From NCBI RefSeq assembly GCF_900099835.1, contig NZ_FNKP01000001.1, forward strand, positions 3,348,001 through 3,412,000: a stretch of DNA of 64,000 bases. Direction: 5' to 3'. Position 1 is the first letter of the stretch, and every line of letters starts with the position of its first letter. Source of the DNA: Paraburkholderia fungorum. Lineage in GTDB: Bacteria; Pseudomonadota; Gammaproteobacteria; Burkholderiales; Burkholderiaceae. Shown piece by piece: positions 32,836 to 41,383 of this stretch. The position numbers and the translations under genes were made by a program. Under the pieces are notes generated by a model. That model saw only the letters and a program-made list of their open reading frames with translations, did no database searches and had not been told where the DNA came from.

Positions 32836-34857
32836 TCAGCCGAGTGCGGCTTTAGCCGTCTCTACAACGTTTTCGACGGTGAAGCCGAAATGCTTGAACA
32901 GCACGCCAGCCGGGGCCGATTCGCCGAACGTGTCGATCCCGACCACGCCGCCTTCCAGACCCACGTACTTGCGCCAGAAATCCGTCACGCCCGCTTCGAT
33001 CGCGACGCGGCGCACGCCGTGCGGCAATACGCGTTCGCGGTATTCGGCGTCCTGCTTGTCGAACACGGTGGTCGACGGCATCGACACGACACGTGCCGCG
33101 ATACCTTCGCGCGCCAGCGGCTCGACCGCGTTCAGCGCCAGTTCGACTTCCGAACCCGTCGCGATCAGGATGATCTTGCGTGCGACGATTTCATCGTTCC
33201 AGTCGCGCAGCACGTAACCACCCTTCTCGATGTTCGCGATCTGCGCGTCGGTGCGCTCCGAGAACTTCAGGTTCTGACGGCTGAAGATCAGGACCGACGG
33301 GCCGTGATGTTCGACCGCGTGGGTCCAGGACACCGCGGTTTCGACGGTGTCGGCCGGACGCCAGACTTGCAGATTCGGGATCAGACGCAGGCTGGCAACG
33401 TGTTCGATCGACTGGTGGGTCGGGCCGTCTTCGCCGAGGCCGATCGAGTCGTGCGTGAACACGAAGATCGACGGTGCTTTCATCAGCGCGGCGACGCGCA
33501 GTGCATTGCGGCTGTAGTCGGAGAACGTCAGGAACGTGCCGCCGAACGCCTTGAAGCCACCATGCAGCGCGACGCCGTTGATCGCGGCGCTCATGCCGAA
33601 TTCGCGCACGCCGTAGTTCACGTAGTTGCCGGCCGCCTTGCCTTCTGCGTTCACACGCACCGGAACCGCTGCCTTCCAGTTGGTCAGGTTCGAGCCGGTC
33701 AGGTCGGCCGAGCCGCCGAGCAGTTCGGGCAGAACCGTCGACAGACCTTCAATAGCCTGCTGCGATGCCTTACGCGTCGCGATGGTTTCAGCGCGCTCGT
33801 TCGCACCGGCGATGATCGCGGCTGCCTTTTCCTTCCAGTCAGCCGGCAATTGCTTCGCGTCGCGGCGCTTGAATTCGGCCGCTTCCTGCGGGTACTTGGC
33901 CGCGTAAGCCGCGAATGCCTTGTCCCACTCGGATTCGATCTTCGCGCCCGCGTCCTTCGCGTCCCACGCTGCGTAGACTTCCTGCGGAATCACGAACGGC
34001 TCCCACTTCCAGCCGATCGCTTCACGCGTTGCCGCGATTTCCTTGTCGCCGAGCGGCGAGCCGTGCGAATCGTGGCTGCCGGACTTGGTCGGCGCGCCTT
34101 CGCCGATCACGGTCTTGCAGCAGATCAGCGTCGGCTTGTCCGACAGCTTGGCCTGCTTGATCGCGGCGTCGACGGCGTCGACATCGTGGCCGACCACGTT
34201 CGGGATCACGTTCCAACCGTACGCCTCGAAGCGCTTCGGCGTGTCGTCGTGGAACCAGTGAACCACTTCGCCGTCGATCGAGATGCCGTTGTCGTCGTAG
34301 AAGGCGATCAGCTTGTTCAGCTTAAGCACGCCGGCCAGCGAGCACGCTTCGTGCGAGATGCCTTCCATCAGGCAGCCGTCGCCGACAAATACGTACGTGT
34401 GGTGATCGACGATCTTCGCGTCAGCCTTGTTGAATTCGGTCGCGAGCAGCGACTCGGCGAGCGCCATGCCGACCGCATTCGCCAGACCTTGACCCAACGG
34501 GCCCGTGGTCGTTTCGACGCCCGGCGTGATGCCGTATTCCGGGTGCCCCGGCGTCTTCGAATGCATTTGACGGAAGTTCTTCAGCTCTTCCATCGGCAGG
34601 TCGTAGCCGGTGAGATGCAGCAGCGAGTACAGCAGCATCGAGCCGTGGCCGTTCGACAGCACGAAGCGGTCACGGTCGGCCCATTGCGGGTTCGTCGGGT
34701 TGTGACGCAGATGGCGCGACCACAAAGCCACGCCGATTTCGGCCATGCCCATTGGCATGCCGGGGTGGCCGGAATTCGCTTTTTGAACGGCATCCATGGA
34801 CAGCGCACGGATTGCGTTGGCCATCAGGGAGGGGGTTGCGGGAGACGAGGTCGTCAT
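32836..34857 (-). CDS. tktA: Transketolase
   Basis: Transketolase moves two-carbon units in the pentose phosphate pathway using thiamine diphosphate and a divalent metal. The 673-residue product starts [33 protein letters not shown], the family start with the His of SGHPG. The cofactor block [32 protein letters not shown] lies near residues 155-186, and EDGPTHQ-type segments near 465. The open frame continues 74 codons upstream but without family similarity. It is the first gene of the tktA-gapA unit and divergent from the spermidine-synthase-like gene. Confidence 0.96.
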   Translation of the reverse strand: MTTSSPATPSLMANAIRALSMDAVQKANSGHPGMPMGMAEIGVALWSRHLRHNPTNPQWADRDRFVLSNGHGSMLLYSLLHLTGYDLPMEELKNFRQMHSKTPGHPEYGITPGVETTTGPLGQGLANAVGMALAESLLATEFNKADAKIVDHHTYVFVGDGCLMEGISHEACSLAGVLKLNKLIAFYDDNGISIDGEVVHWFHDDTPKRFEAYGWNVIPNVVGHDVDAVDAAIKQAKLSDKPTLICCKTVIGEGAPTKSGSHDSHGSPLGDKEIAATREAIGWKWEPFVIPQEVYAAWDAKDAGAKIESEWDKAFAAYAAKYPQEAAEFKRRDAKQLPADWKEKAAAIIAGANERAETIATRKASQQAIEGLSTVLPELLGGSADLTGSNLTNWKAAVPVRVNAEGKAAGNYVNYGVREFGMSAAINGVALHGGFKAFGGTFLTFSDYSRNALRVAALMKAPSIFVFTHDSIGLGEDGPTHQSIEHVASLRLIPNLQVWRPADTVETAVSWTHAVEHHGPSVLIFSRQNLKFSERTDAQIANIEKGGYVLRDWNDEIVARKIILIATGSEVELALNAVEPLAREGIAARVVSMPSTTVFDKQDAEYRERVLPHGVRRVAIEAGVTDFWRKYVGLEGGVVGIDTFGESAPAGVLFKHFGFTVENVVETAKAALG

Positions 34858-35138
34858 GTCGAGTCCGGAGACAGAGTCAGAAAGCGGTGCGCGCTTGAGG
34901 ACCGGAAGCTCGAATGCCAGTTCGCTTCGGCGCACGATGCGGCGCCAGGAGACGCGAAACGGGCAGAGCAAACGGACAAGGCTGAAAGCGAGACATTCTA
35001 GCAGAACGTGACCGGCGACCGGCCCGGAAAGCCGCGTCGTCGTGTGGTCCGATACACGAGGTGCGGCCCGCCGCCACACGGCCCTTTACAATTGCGTACA
35101 ACCCTGAACCACCGCGCTCGTGACAGAGCCCGCCACCC

Positions 35139-36011
35139 GTGAGCGCTCCGCTGCTGTTCCACCCGAGTCCCGACGCCGTCTACGGATTTCCGCACGCGCG
35201 GCTGATCGAACGAGTCGACTCGCCGTATCAGCGGATCGAGGTGTGGGATACACCGCAGCTTGGCCGGCTTTTCACGCTCGACGGCCGTCCGATGACCTCC
35301 ACCGGCGACGAGTTCATCTATCACGAATGCATGGTGCACCCGGCCGCGCTCGCGCATCCTTCACCACGCGCCGCGCTGGTGCTGGGCGGCGGCGATGGCG
35401 GCGCCGCGCGGCAACTGCTGCGGCATCCGTCGATCGAGCGGATCGTGGTGGCGGAACTCGATGCGGAAGTCGTCCGCCTGACGCGCGAGCATTTGCCGGA
35501 AGTGCACGGCGGCGCTTTCGACGACCCGCGTGTCGAACTGGTGATCGGCGACGCGGCGCATTACGTGGCAGCGGCCGCGTCGGCGCAATTCGACCTTGTG
35601 ATCTTCGATCTGACGCCGCCCGACTCGCCCGCCGCCGGCCTTTACACACGCCCCTTCTACCAGCAACTCAAGCGCGCGATGAGCCCACTTGCCGCGCTGT
35701 CGGTCCATCTCGGCTCGCCGTATCAGCATGTAGAGCGCATTGCCGGCCTGCTCGACAACCTCAGCGCCGAATTCAGCAGCGTCCGCACGATGAACACCTT
35801 CGTCCCCCTCTACGGCTCGCTCTGGATGATGGCAACCGCGAGCAACACGCTCGACCCCGCAGCCCTGCCCGCCGAAACAATCGCCGAACGCCTGGCCAAT
35901 CGCCGGATCGATTCGCTAAAGCACTACGATCCCGCAATCCACGCAGGACTGTTCTCGGCATCGCGAGCCGTGCGCGATAAACTAAGTCAATTCTTAAAGC
36001 CATCAATCTGA
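35139..36011 (+). CDS. speE: Spermidine synthase-like aminopropyltransferase
   Basis: The 290-residue protein has the polyamine aminopropyltransferase fold: EFIYHECMVH near residues 58-67, the SAM-binding LVLGGGDGGAARQLLRHPSIE near 80-100, and AELDAEVV. In SpeE the polyamine pocket has a DxTDP motif with two Asp; here the segment is FDLTPPDSPAAGLYT (156-170), so Asp157 is kept and the second Asp is Pro160. Substrate may therefore differ from putrescine. Only a GTG start (35139) fits the N-terminus. It is the first of three plus-strand genes ending at rsmE. Confidence 0.85.
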   Translation: MSAPLLFHPSPDAVYGFPHARLIERVDSPYQRIEVWDTPQLGRLFTLDGRPMTSTGDEFIYHECMVHPAALAHPSPRAALVLGGGDGGAARQLLRHPSIERIVVAELDAEVVRLTREHLPEVHGGAFDDPRVELVIGDAAHYVAAAASAQFDLVIFDLTPPDSPAAGLYTRPFYQQLKRAMSPLAALSVHLGSPYQHVERIAGLLDNLSAEFSSVRTMNTFVPLYGSLWMMATASNTLDPAALPAETIAERLANRRIDSLKHYDPAIHAGLFSASRAVRDKLSQFLKPSI

Positions 36012-36123
36012 CGTGTGGGCACAATGCGCGATTGGTCAGGCGACGCCATCGGAGCATCGATACGCGACCGCCCATCCAGCCTTGCAGCATGTGTTCCGCC
36101 AACCTTCTAGATCGGAGAACCCC

Positions 36124-36537
36124 ATGACCGCCCTCCGCCCAGCCGGTGTGCCCTGGTTGACCCCCTATCTGACGGTACGTGACGCGCGCGCCACGACTGC
36201 GTTCTTTTCGGCGGCGTTCGGCTTCGAAGTGCGCGACAGTGTCCAGGACGACGGCGTCGTCATGCACGTCGAGATGACCTATCAAGGGCAGTTGATCGTG
36301 ATGTTCGCGCCGGAAGGCGCGTTCGGCTCGGCCGCGAAAACACCCAAAAGCGCGGGCGCGATCGCCCCGCAATCGTTCTATGTCTATGTCGACGATGTCG
36401 ACGCGGTTTATACGCGGGCGCTGGCGGCCGGCGCAAAATCGCTGAGCGAGCCACAGGATCAGTTCTGGGGCGACCGGTTCGCCCAGGTCGAAGATCTGGA
36501 CGGCTACCGCTGGGCGCTCGCTCGCCACCTTTCCTGA
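36124..36537 (+). CDS. VOC family (glyoxalase/bleomycin-resistance fold) protein
   Basis: A 137-residue single-domain protein of the vicinal oxygen chelate superfamily: two beta-alpha-beta-beta-beta modules, with PYLTVRDARATTAFFSAAFGFEV at the N-terminus and FAQVEDLDGYRWALARH at the end (EDLDGY strand). It most resembles the PhnB-like group. The reaction is unknown. The ATG at 36124 is preceded by GGAGA. It lies between the speE-like gene and rsmE, four bases before the rsmE start, so it is probably translated in the same message. Confidence 0.85.
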   Translation: MTALRPAGVPWLTPYLTVRDARATTAFFSAAFGFEVRDSVQDDGVVMHVEMTYQGQLIVMFAPEGAFGSAAKTPKSAGAIAPQSFYVYVDDVDAVYTRALAAGAKSLSEPQDQFWGDRFAQVEDLDGYRWALARHLS

Positions 36538-36541
36538 GCCA

Positions 36542-37297
36542 ATGAGTATTTTTCTGATGCCCCGCTTTTTCGTCAGCACCCCGCTCAATCCCGACGACGT
36601 CATGCAGCTTCCCGATGACGTCGTCCGGCACGTCCTCGTGCTGCGCTTGCAGTCCGGCGATTCGATCGTGCTTTTTAATGGCGAGGGCGGCGAATACAGC
36701 GCCGAACTCGTCGAAGTCGAACGTCGGTCGGTTTCGGTCCGAATCCGCGAATTTCGCGCGATCGAGGTCGAGACGCCTTATCAGCTAACGCTCGCGCAGG
36801 GCATTGCCGGCGGCGACAAAATGGACTGGCTGATCGAAAAAGCAGTCGAACTGGGCGCATCCTGCTTCGTTCCGCTGACTACGACGCGCAGCGTCGTGCG
36901 CTTATCGGGCGAGCGTGCGCAGCGGCGGCATGCGCATTGGCAGGGCATTGTGCGCGCGTCGTGCGAACAATGCGGACGCAACCGGTTGCCCGAAGTCATG
37001 CCCGTGCGCGAGATCGCGACGTGGCTCGGCGCGCTGCCCCGCGAGCTTGCGGAAGGTGAGTTGCGGATTCTGCTGTCGCCGCGCGCCAGCATCAGCTTCG
37101 CAGCATTGCCGGCGACGCCGCCGCGCGGTCGCGTGACCGTGCTGGTCGGCCCGGAAGGCGGTTTTTCCGCTGCGGAAGAAGCGGCAGCAACCGATCACGG
37201 ATTTATCGCCGTGGGCCTTGGACCGCGTGTGTTGCGCACCGAAACGGCGGGCATTGCGGTTCTGTCGGGGTTGGCTGCGCGTTGGGGCGGATGGTAA
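36542..37297 (+). CDS. rsmE: 16S rRNA m3U1498 methyltransferase RsmE
   Basis: RsmE methylates N3 of U1498 in 16S rRNA. The 251-residue product starts MSIFLMPRFFVSTPL and has an N-terminal PUA-like domain followed by a SPOUT knot. The knot signatures VLVGPEGGFSAAEE and GLGPRVLRTETAGIAVLSG are clear near residues 198-245. The start could also be the Met five codons downstream. It starts four bp after the VOC gene and ends 63 bp before a terminator. Confidence 0.95.
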   Translation: MSIFLMPRFFVSTPLNPDDVMQLPDDVVRHVLVLRLQSGDSIVLFNGEGGEYSAELVEVERRSVSVRIREFRAIEVETPYQLTLAQGIAGGDKMDWLIEKAVELGASCFVPLTTTRSVVRLSGERAQRRHAHWQGIVRASCEQCGRNRLPEVMPVREIATWLGALPRELAEGELRILLSPRASISFAALPATPPRGRVTVLVGPEGGFSAAEEAAATDHGFIAVGLGPRVLRTETAGIAVLSGLAARWGGW

Positions 37298-37360
37298 GTC
37301 GCCTCCAACTTCGCGCTACGCACCGTCACGCGGAATGAAAAAACCCGAAGCCCAAAAGCA

Positions 37361-37389
37361 AAAGGCCCGCCAATTGGCGGGCCTTTTTT
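37361..37389. terminator. Bidirectional terminator after rsmE
   Basis: AAGGCCCGCC/GGCGGGCCTT stem with an AATT loop, ending in six T (plus strand) and with AAAA upstream (T-run on the minus strand). It separates rsmE from the convergent barstar gene. Confidence 0.94.
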
Positions 37390-37429
37390 CTTATTCCATC
37401 ATGCAACGTGCAGCTATCTGTGCGGAATT

Positions 37430-37999
37430 TCACGCAAACGAGTAAAACACCCGGAACGCCACTTTGCGCTCGGCCCAGAATTCGGCGGCCTCGCGGAACA
37501 CGTCGAGCAGCGTCTCACGCCCTTCCTTGTCGAATTTCTGCGCCACCGGCAACTGGTCGAGCACGATCACAAAGCCCGGCTGCGTACCGGCTTTATGAAC
37601 GAGATCGGTCAGGCTGTCATAAAGCGCGTCGTAATTTTTGCCGAAATGCTTGGGAAACAGGAACGACGTAGCAATGGTTTCGAGCACTTCCTGTTTGGAC
37701 GCCGCGTTCGCGCAGTACGCATACAAAAAATGCTGGCCGAGCTGGCTGGCTTCGTCAGCGAGATCCTGCACGCGGAACGCGCGGATCGACTGTACGATGT
37801 TCGGTCGTACGGTCTTGAAAAGGCTCATGGGCTCCTCGTTCGATGAAACCACCGTGCCAGCTTCGCTCTGGTTATCGCGACCCTGCTCGCCGGCGCGCAT
37901 CTTCATGACGCGTTGGAACAAATTGCCGTCGCCGGCCGCGAAAAGATCCGTCGCGACTCCGGTATCGTGCGCGTAGACGTTGTCGCTCATGCCGTTCAT
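37430..37999 (-). CDS. Barstar-family ribonuclease inhibitor with N-terminal extension
   Basis: The C-terminal ~120 residues fit the barstar fold: FPKHFGKNYDALYDSLTDL is equivalent to the barnase-binding helix of barstar (FPxxxGxNxDALxDxL). Barstar inhibits guanyl-specific ribonucleases in the cytoplasm. Upstream of MSLFKTV the frame runs about 55 more codons with strongly GC-rich third positions, so the extension seems to be coding; its role is unknown. Start is uncertain: ATG at 37999 or 37990, or an inner ATG at 37828 preceded by GAGGAG. The gene begins eight bases after the ribonuclease stop, so the pair forms one operon. Confidence 0.87.
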   Translation of the reverse strand: MNGMSDNVYAHDTGVATDLFAAGDGNLFQRVMKMRAGEQGRDNQSEAGTVVSSNEEPMSLFKTVRPNIVQSIRAFRVQDLADEASQLGQHFLYAYCANAASKQEVLETIATSFLFPKHFGKNYDALYDSLTDLVHKAGTQPGFVIVLDQLPVAQKFDKEGRETLLDVFREAAEFWAERKVAFRVFYSFA

Positions 38000-38006
38000 C
38001 CCGATG

Positions 38007-38417
38007 TCATTCAACAATACGATTAAAACTGGTGTAGTGGTCGTCCGAGTAGTAACAATTGTCGGTTCGCTTTAGCGGACCTCCGCAGACGATGCGACGC
38101 GCCCCGCGATTGTGCGCACGAGGCGTGGGAACGGTGTATTCGTGGTAATAGCCGCGCCGATGGGCCGGCAGCAACCGTTCGCGATTGCCGAATACGATGC
38201 CGTCCTTCTCATACGGGTAAGGCCCGCCAGCAGCAATCAAGTTCAATGTATTGACCGCTTCGCGCGGTAACTGAGCCAGCGCGACCGTGCCCTGTGCGTT
38301 CGTATCGACAGGCGCCGTGTAGTCGCGGGCAAACGCGCCAGGCACGGAGCCGGATAACGCGTACAGCGTAAAAGCACCGAACAGCACGCCTTTAATGCGC
38401 AGCCACTTGCGTGCCAT
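38007..38417 (-). CDS. Secreted guanyl-specific ribonuclease (RNase Sa/barnase family)
   Basis: A 136-residue precursor with a signal peptide (positive MARKWLRIKG, hydrophobic stretch, likely cut after AFA at residue 30). The mature part carries the RNase N1/T1/Sa signature: FGNRERLLP near 77-84, YYHEYTVPTP with general base Glu93, RGARRIVCG with Arg107/108, and the general acid His127 in SDDHYTSFNRI. All catalytic positions known from RNase Sa are present. Cys111 and Cys121 could form a disulfide. The barstar-like gene follows at once, giving a toxin-inhibitor pair. Export to periplasm or outside is inferred from the signal. Confidence 0.9.
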   Translation of the reverse strand: MARKWLRIKGVLFGAFTLYALSGSVPGAFARDYTAPVDTNAQGTVALAQLPREAVNTLNLIAAGGPYPYEKDGIVFGNRERLLPAHRRGYYHEYTVPTPRAHNRGARRIVCGGPLKRTDNCYYSDDHYTSFNRIVE

Positions 38418-38576
38418 GTATCAAGGTTCCCCGCTGTTAGATCACGAGTTTGACGACCATGAAAGTCGTAAGGGTATCGCTAATAGCCCCCGGAATCAAC
38501 GTTAGCCGGGCAGCCTAAGGCCATCCAATCGCGCGGGAAAGGCTACAGGTGGGTGTTTGACGAGTTTTGACAGAAT

Positions 38577-38598
38577 GTTTAGCTTGATCGAGCTAAAC
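38577..38598. promoter_or_regulatory. Palindrome over the putative sRNA promoter
   Basis: GTTTAGCT and AGCTAAAC form perfect 8-bp arms around TGATCG. The left arm covers the -10-like TAGCTT, the usual place for a repressor site. Confidence 0.45.
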
Positions 38599-38788
38599 TG
38601 AGCCCGACTGCGCAAATTGGTAGTGCATGACAGGCTAATCAGCACGTTGGCTGCGTGCACTGCTATTCCCCGGCTAGCGCGCCGTGGCCAGTTGCAGTCT
38701 TTGAAATTTGATGTGTGAGTAGCTGGTTTTAGGGTGGCTATCCCCTGCTTACCCTCGGGCGTGCCCATTGCGGGCACGCCTTTTTTTT
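38592..38788 (+). ncRNA. Candidate small RNA next to the ribonuclease gene
   Basis: A plus-strand intrinsic terminator (GGCGTGCCC 38758-38766 / GGGCACGCC 38772-38780, then eight T) has no plus-strand gene before it for over 1 kb. About 175 bp upstream is a promoter-like pair TTGACG (38557-38562) and TAGCTT (38580-38585) with 17-bp spacing. An 8-bp palindrome GTTTAGCT/AGCTAAAC (38577-38598) overlaps the -10. The predicted transcript of about 195 nt contains no convincing reading frame. AGTGCA and TGCACT inside it may form a stem. Existence is inferred from signals only. Confidence 0.4.
38758..38788 (+). terminator. Orphan plus-strand terminator
   Basis: 9-bp perfect GC-rich stem, 5-nt loop and eight T. 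It has no T-run on the minus strand, so it cannot serve maeB. Confidence 0.88.
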
Positions 38789-38836
38789 CGCATGGCGCCT
38801 CAAAAAACAGCGCCATGCCTGCCCGGATCGCGAAGA

Positions 38837-41131
38837 TCAGCGAGCAGCGATCACGTCTGCAACCAGCAGGGCCGTCATGTTGACGATCCGGCGAACCGTC
38901 GCCGACGCCGTCAGCACGTGCACCGGCTTGGCCGCGCCCAGCAGCATCGGGCCAATCGCGATGTTGTTGCCGGCTGCCGTCTTCAGCAGGTTGTACGAAA
39001 TGTTGGCGGCGTCGATGTTCGGCAGCACCAGCAGGTTCGCTTCGCCTTCGAGCGTCGAGTCGGGCAGCACTTCGCGGCGCAGATTCGCGTCGAGTGCGAC
39101 GTCGCCGTGCATTTCGCCGTCAACATGCAGTTCCGGCGCACGCTCGCGCAGGATTGCCAGCGTATCGCGCATCTTCTGCGCGGTCGGCGCGTTGCTTGAA
39201 CCGAAGTTCGAGTGCGACAACAGTGCGACCTTCGGCTCGATACCGAAGCGGCGAACTTCTTCCGCCGCCATGATCGTGATTTCAGCCAGTTGCTCCGGCG
39301 TCGGATCGACGTTCACGTGCGTGTCGACCAGGAAAATCTGGCGATTCGGCAGCACGAGGCCGTTCATTGCCGCGTAGACCTTGGCGCCTTCCTTCTTGCC
39401 GATTACCTGGTCGATGAAGTGCAGGTGACGATGCGTCGTGCTGACCGTACCGCAGATCATGCCGTCCGCTTCGCCCTTCTCCACCAGCATCGCGCCGATC
39501 AGCGTGGTGCGGCGGCGCATTTCGAGCTTCGCCATTTGCGGCGTGATGCCCTTGCGGGACATCATCTTGTAGTATTCCTGCCAGAAATCGCGATAACGCT
39601 CGTCATGATCGGTATTGACGATCGTGTAGTCCTGACCCGCGACCAGACGCAGACCGAAGCGCGCAATGCGCTGCTCGATCACTGCCGGACGGCCGATCAG
39701 AATCGGCTTCGCCAGCTTTTCGTCGACGATAATCTGCATGGCGCGCAGCACGCGCTCTTCTTCGCCTTCCGCGAACACGATGCGCTTCTTCTCCGGCTCG
39801 ACGCCACGCGCCAACTGGAAAATCGGCTTCATCGTCGTGCCGCTGTGATACACGAACTGCTGCAGATGCTGCTCGTACGCTTCCATGTCCTCGATCGGAC
39901 GCTCGGCGACGCCGCATTCCATCGCGGCCTTCGCCACAGCCGGTGCGACCTTGACGATCAAACGCGGGTCGAACGGCTTCGGAATCAGGTATTCGGGACC
40001 GAACGACAGGTCCTGAATGCCATAAGCCGTCGCGACGATATCGCTCTGCTCCTGACGAGCCAGTTCAGCGATTGCGTTGACCGCTGCAATTTCCATTTCC
40101 CGCGTGACCGTCGTCGCGCCTGCATCGAGCGCGCCGCGGAACAGGAACGGGAACACCAGCACGTTGTTCACCTGGTTCGGATAGTCGGTACGGCCCGTGC
40201 ACAGCACGGCGTCCGGACGCACTTCGAGCGCCAGTTCCGGCAGGATTTCCGGCGTCGGGTTGGCCAGCGCGAGAATCAGCGGCTTCTCCGCCATCTGCTT
40301 GACCATGTCCTGCTTCAGCACGCCGCCAGCCGACAGGCCCAGGAAAATGTCCGCGCCGCCGATCGCTTCAGCGAGCGTGCGAGCGTCGGTTTCGCGCGCG
40401 AAGCGCTCCTTGTCCGGGTCCATCAGTTCGACGCGGCCCTTGTAGACCACGCCGGCCAGGTCGGTCACGGTGATGTTTTCGAGCGGCAGGCCGATATCGA
40501 CCAGCAGGTCCAGACAGGCCAGCGCAGCCGCGCCCGCGCCCGACGACACCAGCTTGACGCTCTTGATGTCCTTGCCGACCACCTTCAAACCGTTGGTGAT
40601 CGCCGCCGCGACGACGATTGCCGTGCCGTGCTGGTCATCGTGGAAAACCGGGATCTTCATGCGCTTGCGGCATTCGCGCTCGACGATGAAGCAGTCCGGC
40701 GCCTTGATGTCTTCGAGGTTGATCCCGCCGAAAGTCGGTTCAAGCGCGGCGATCACGTCGACCAGCTTGTGCGGATCGGATTCGTTCAGCTCGATATCGA
40801 ACACGTCGATGCCGGCAAACTTCTTGAACAGAACAGCCTTGCCTTCCATGACCGGCTTCGACGCGAGCGGCCCGATGTTGCCCAGGCCCAGCACCGCAGT
40901 GCCGTTCGTGACGACGCCGACCAGGTTGCTGCGCGCCGTGAATCGCGCGGCATTCAGCGGGTTTTCGACGATTTCCTCGCACGCGAATGCGACGCCCGGC
41001 GAATACGCCAACGCGAGGTCGCGCTGGTTGATCATCTGCTTGGTCGGGGCGATCGCGATCTTCCCCGGGGTGGGGAACTCGTGGTAATCGAGGGCGGCTT
41101 CGCGGAGTTTGCTATTGACGGGATTCGACAT
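38837..41131 (-). CDS. maeB: NADP-dependent malic enzyme, MaeB type
   Basis: MaeB decarboxylates malate to pyruvate and makes NADPH. The 764-residue product is the large form: an N-terminal malic domain (PGVAFACEEI; GNIGPLASKPVMEGK), an NAD-binding domain and, from about residue 430, a phosphotransacetylase-like domain (YHSGTTMKPIFQLARGVEPEKKRIVFAEGEEERVLRAMQII). That matches E. coli MaeB (759), where the PTA part is regulatory. The start MSNPVNSKLREAALDYHEFPTPGK at 41131 is preferred over a Met 15 codons upstream. It is a single gene followed by a hairpin and flanked by the ribonuclease locus. Confidence 0.95.
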   Translation of the reverse strand: MSNPVNSKLREAALDYHEFPTPGKIAIAPTKQMINQRDLALAYSPGVAFACEEIVENPLNAARFTARSNLVGVVTNGTAVLGLGNIGPLASKPVMEGKAVLFKKFAGIDVFDIELNESDPHKLVDVIAALEPTFGGINLEDIKAPDCFIVERECRKRMKIPVFHDDQHGTAIVVAAAITNGLKVVGKDIKSVKLVSSGAGAAALACLDLLVDIGLPLENITVTDLAGVVYKGRVELMDPDKERFARETDARTLAEAIGGADIFLGLSAGGVLKQDMVKQMAEKPLILALANPTPEILPELALEVRPDAVLCTGRTDYPNQVNNVLVFPFLFRGALDAGATTVTREMEIAAVNAIAELARQEQSDIVATAYGIQDLSFGPEYLIPKPFDPRLIVKVAPAVAKAAMECGVAERPIEDMEAYEQHLQQFVYHSGTTMKPIFQLARGVEPEKKRIVFAEGEEERVLRAMQIIVDEKLAKPILIGRPAVIEQRIARFGLRLVAGQDYTIVNTDHDERYRDFWQEYYKMMSRKGITPQMAKLEMRRRTTLIGAMLVEKGEADGMICGTVSTTHRHLHFIDQVIGKKEGAKVYAAMNGLVLPNRQIFLVDTHVNVDPTPEQLAEITIMAAEEVRRFGIEPKVALLSHSNFGSSNAPTAQKMRDTLAILRERAPELHVDGEMHGDVALDANLRREVLPDSTLEGEANLLVLPNIDAANISYNLLKTAAGNNIAIGPMLLGAAKPVHVLTASATVRRIVNMTALLVADVIAAR

Positions 41132-41383
41132 AAGGCGGGCTTCGAAGTGCAGATTAGAATAGATGTTCGACGGCATTGTAGCCCCAATTGCCTACGCGAT
41201 TCCTTCAATACGGGTGCAACTGCCGCGACTTAAAAGGAGTGAACGTCCACGCCGATTCGTGTCGCCCTGTCGAAAGTCCCGCAAGAAGTTGCATGCGGAT
41301 TGAATCCCAATGCAGCAGCAACTTCGTACAATGCACGCCGTTAGCCGCTTTTCGCGGCGTTCCTTCCTTTTCTGCTGGCCGCC

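Larger units (their letters stand above)
38418..38836. other. 419-bp gap with putative sRNA locus
   Basis: It contains the ribonuclease promoter region on the minus strand, a plus-strand promoter/palindrome/terminator set described separately, and a 9-bp hairpin GCATGGCGC (38790-38798) / GCGCCATGC (38810-38818) just beyond the maeB stop. No protein-coding gene is supported. Confidence 0.5.

Noticed and set aside
32704..35001. A 765-codon plus-strand frame over gapA and tktA
   Set aside because: Antisense shadow of transketolase; composition is Arg/His/Val-biased and it crosses two unrelated genes.
38502..38816. A 104-codon minus-strand frame between maeB and the ribonuclease
   Set aside because: It spans a GC-rich terminator and has no codon bias like its neighbours, no ribosome site and no family resemblance.
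38790..38818. A 9-bp hairpin beyond maeB as its terminator
   Set aside because: On the minus strand it is followed by A, not T, so it lacks the needed U-tract.
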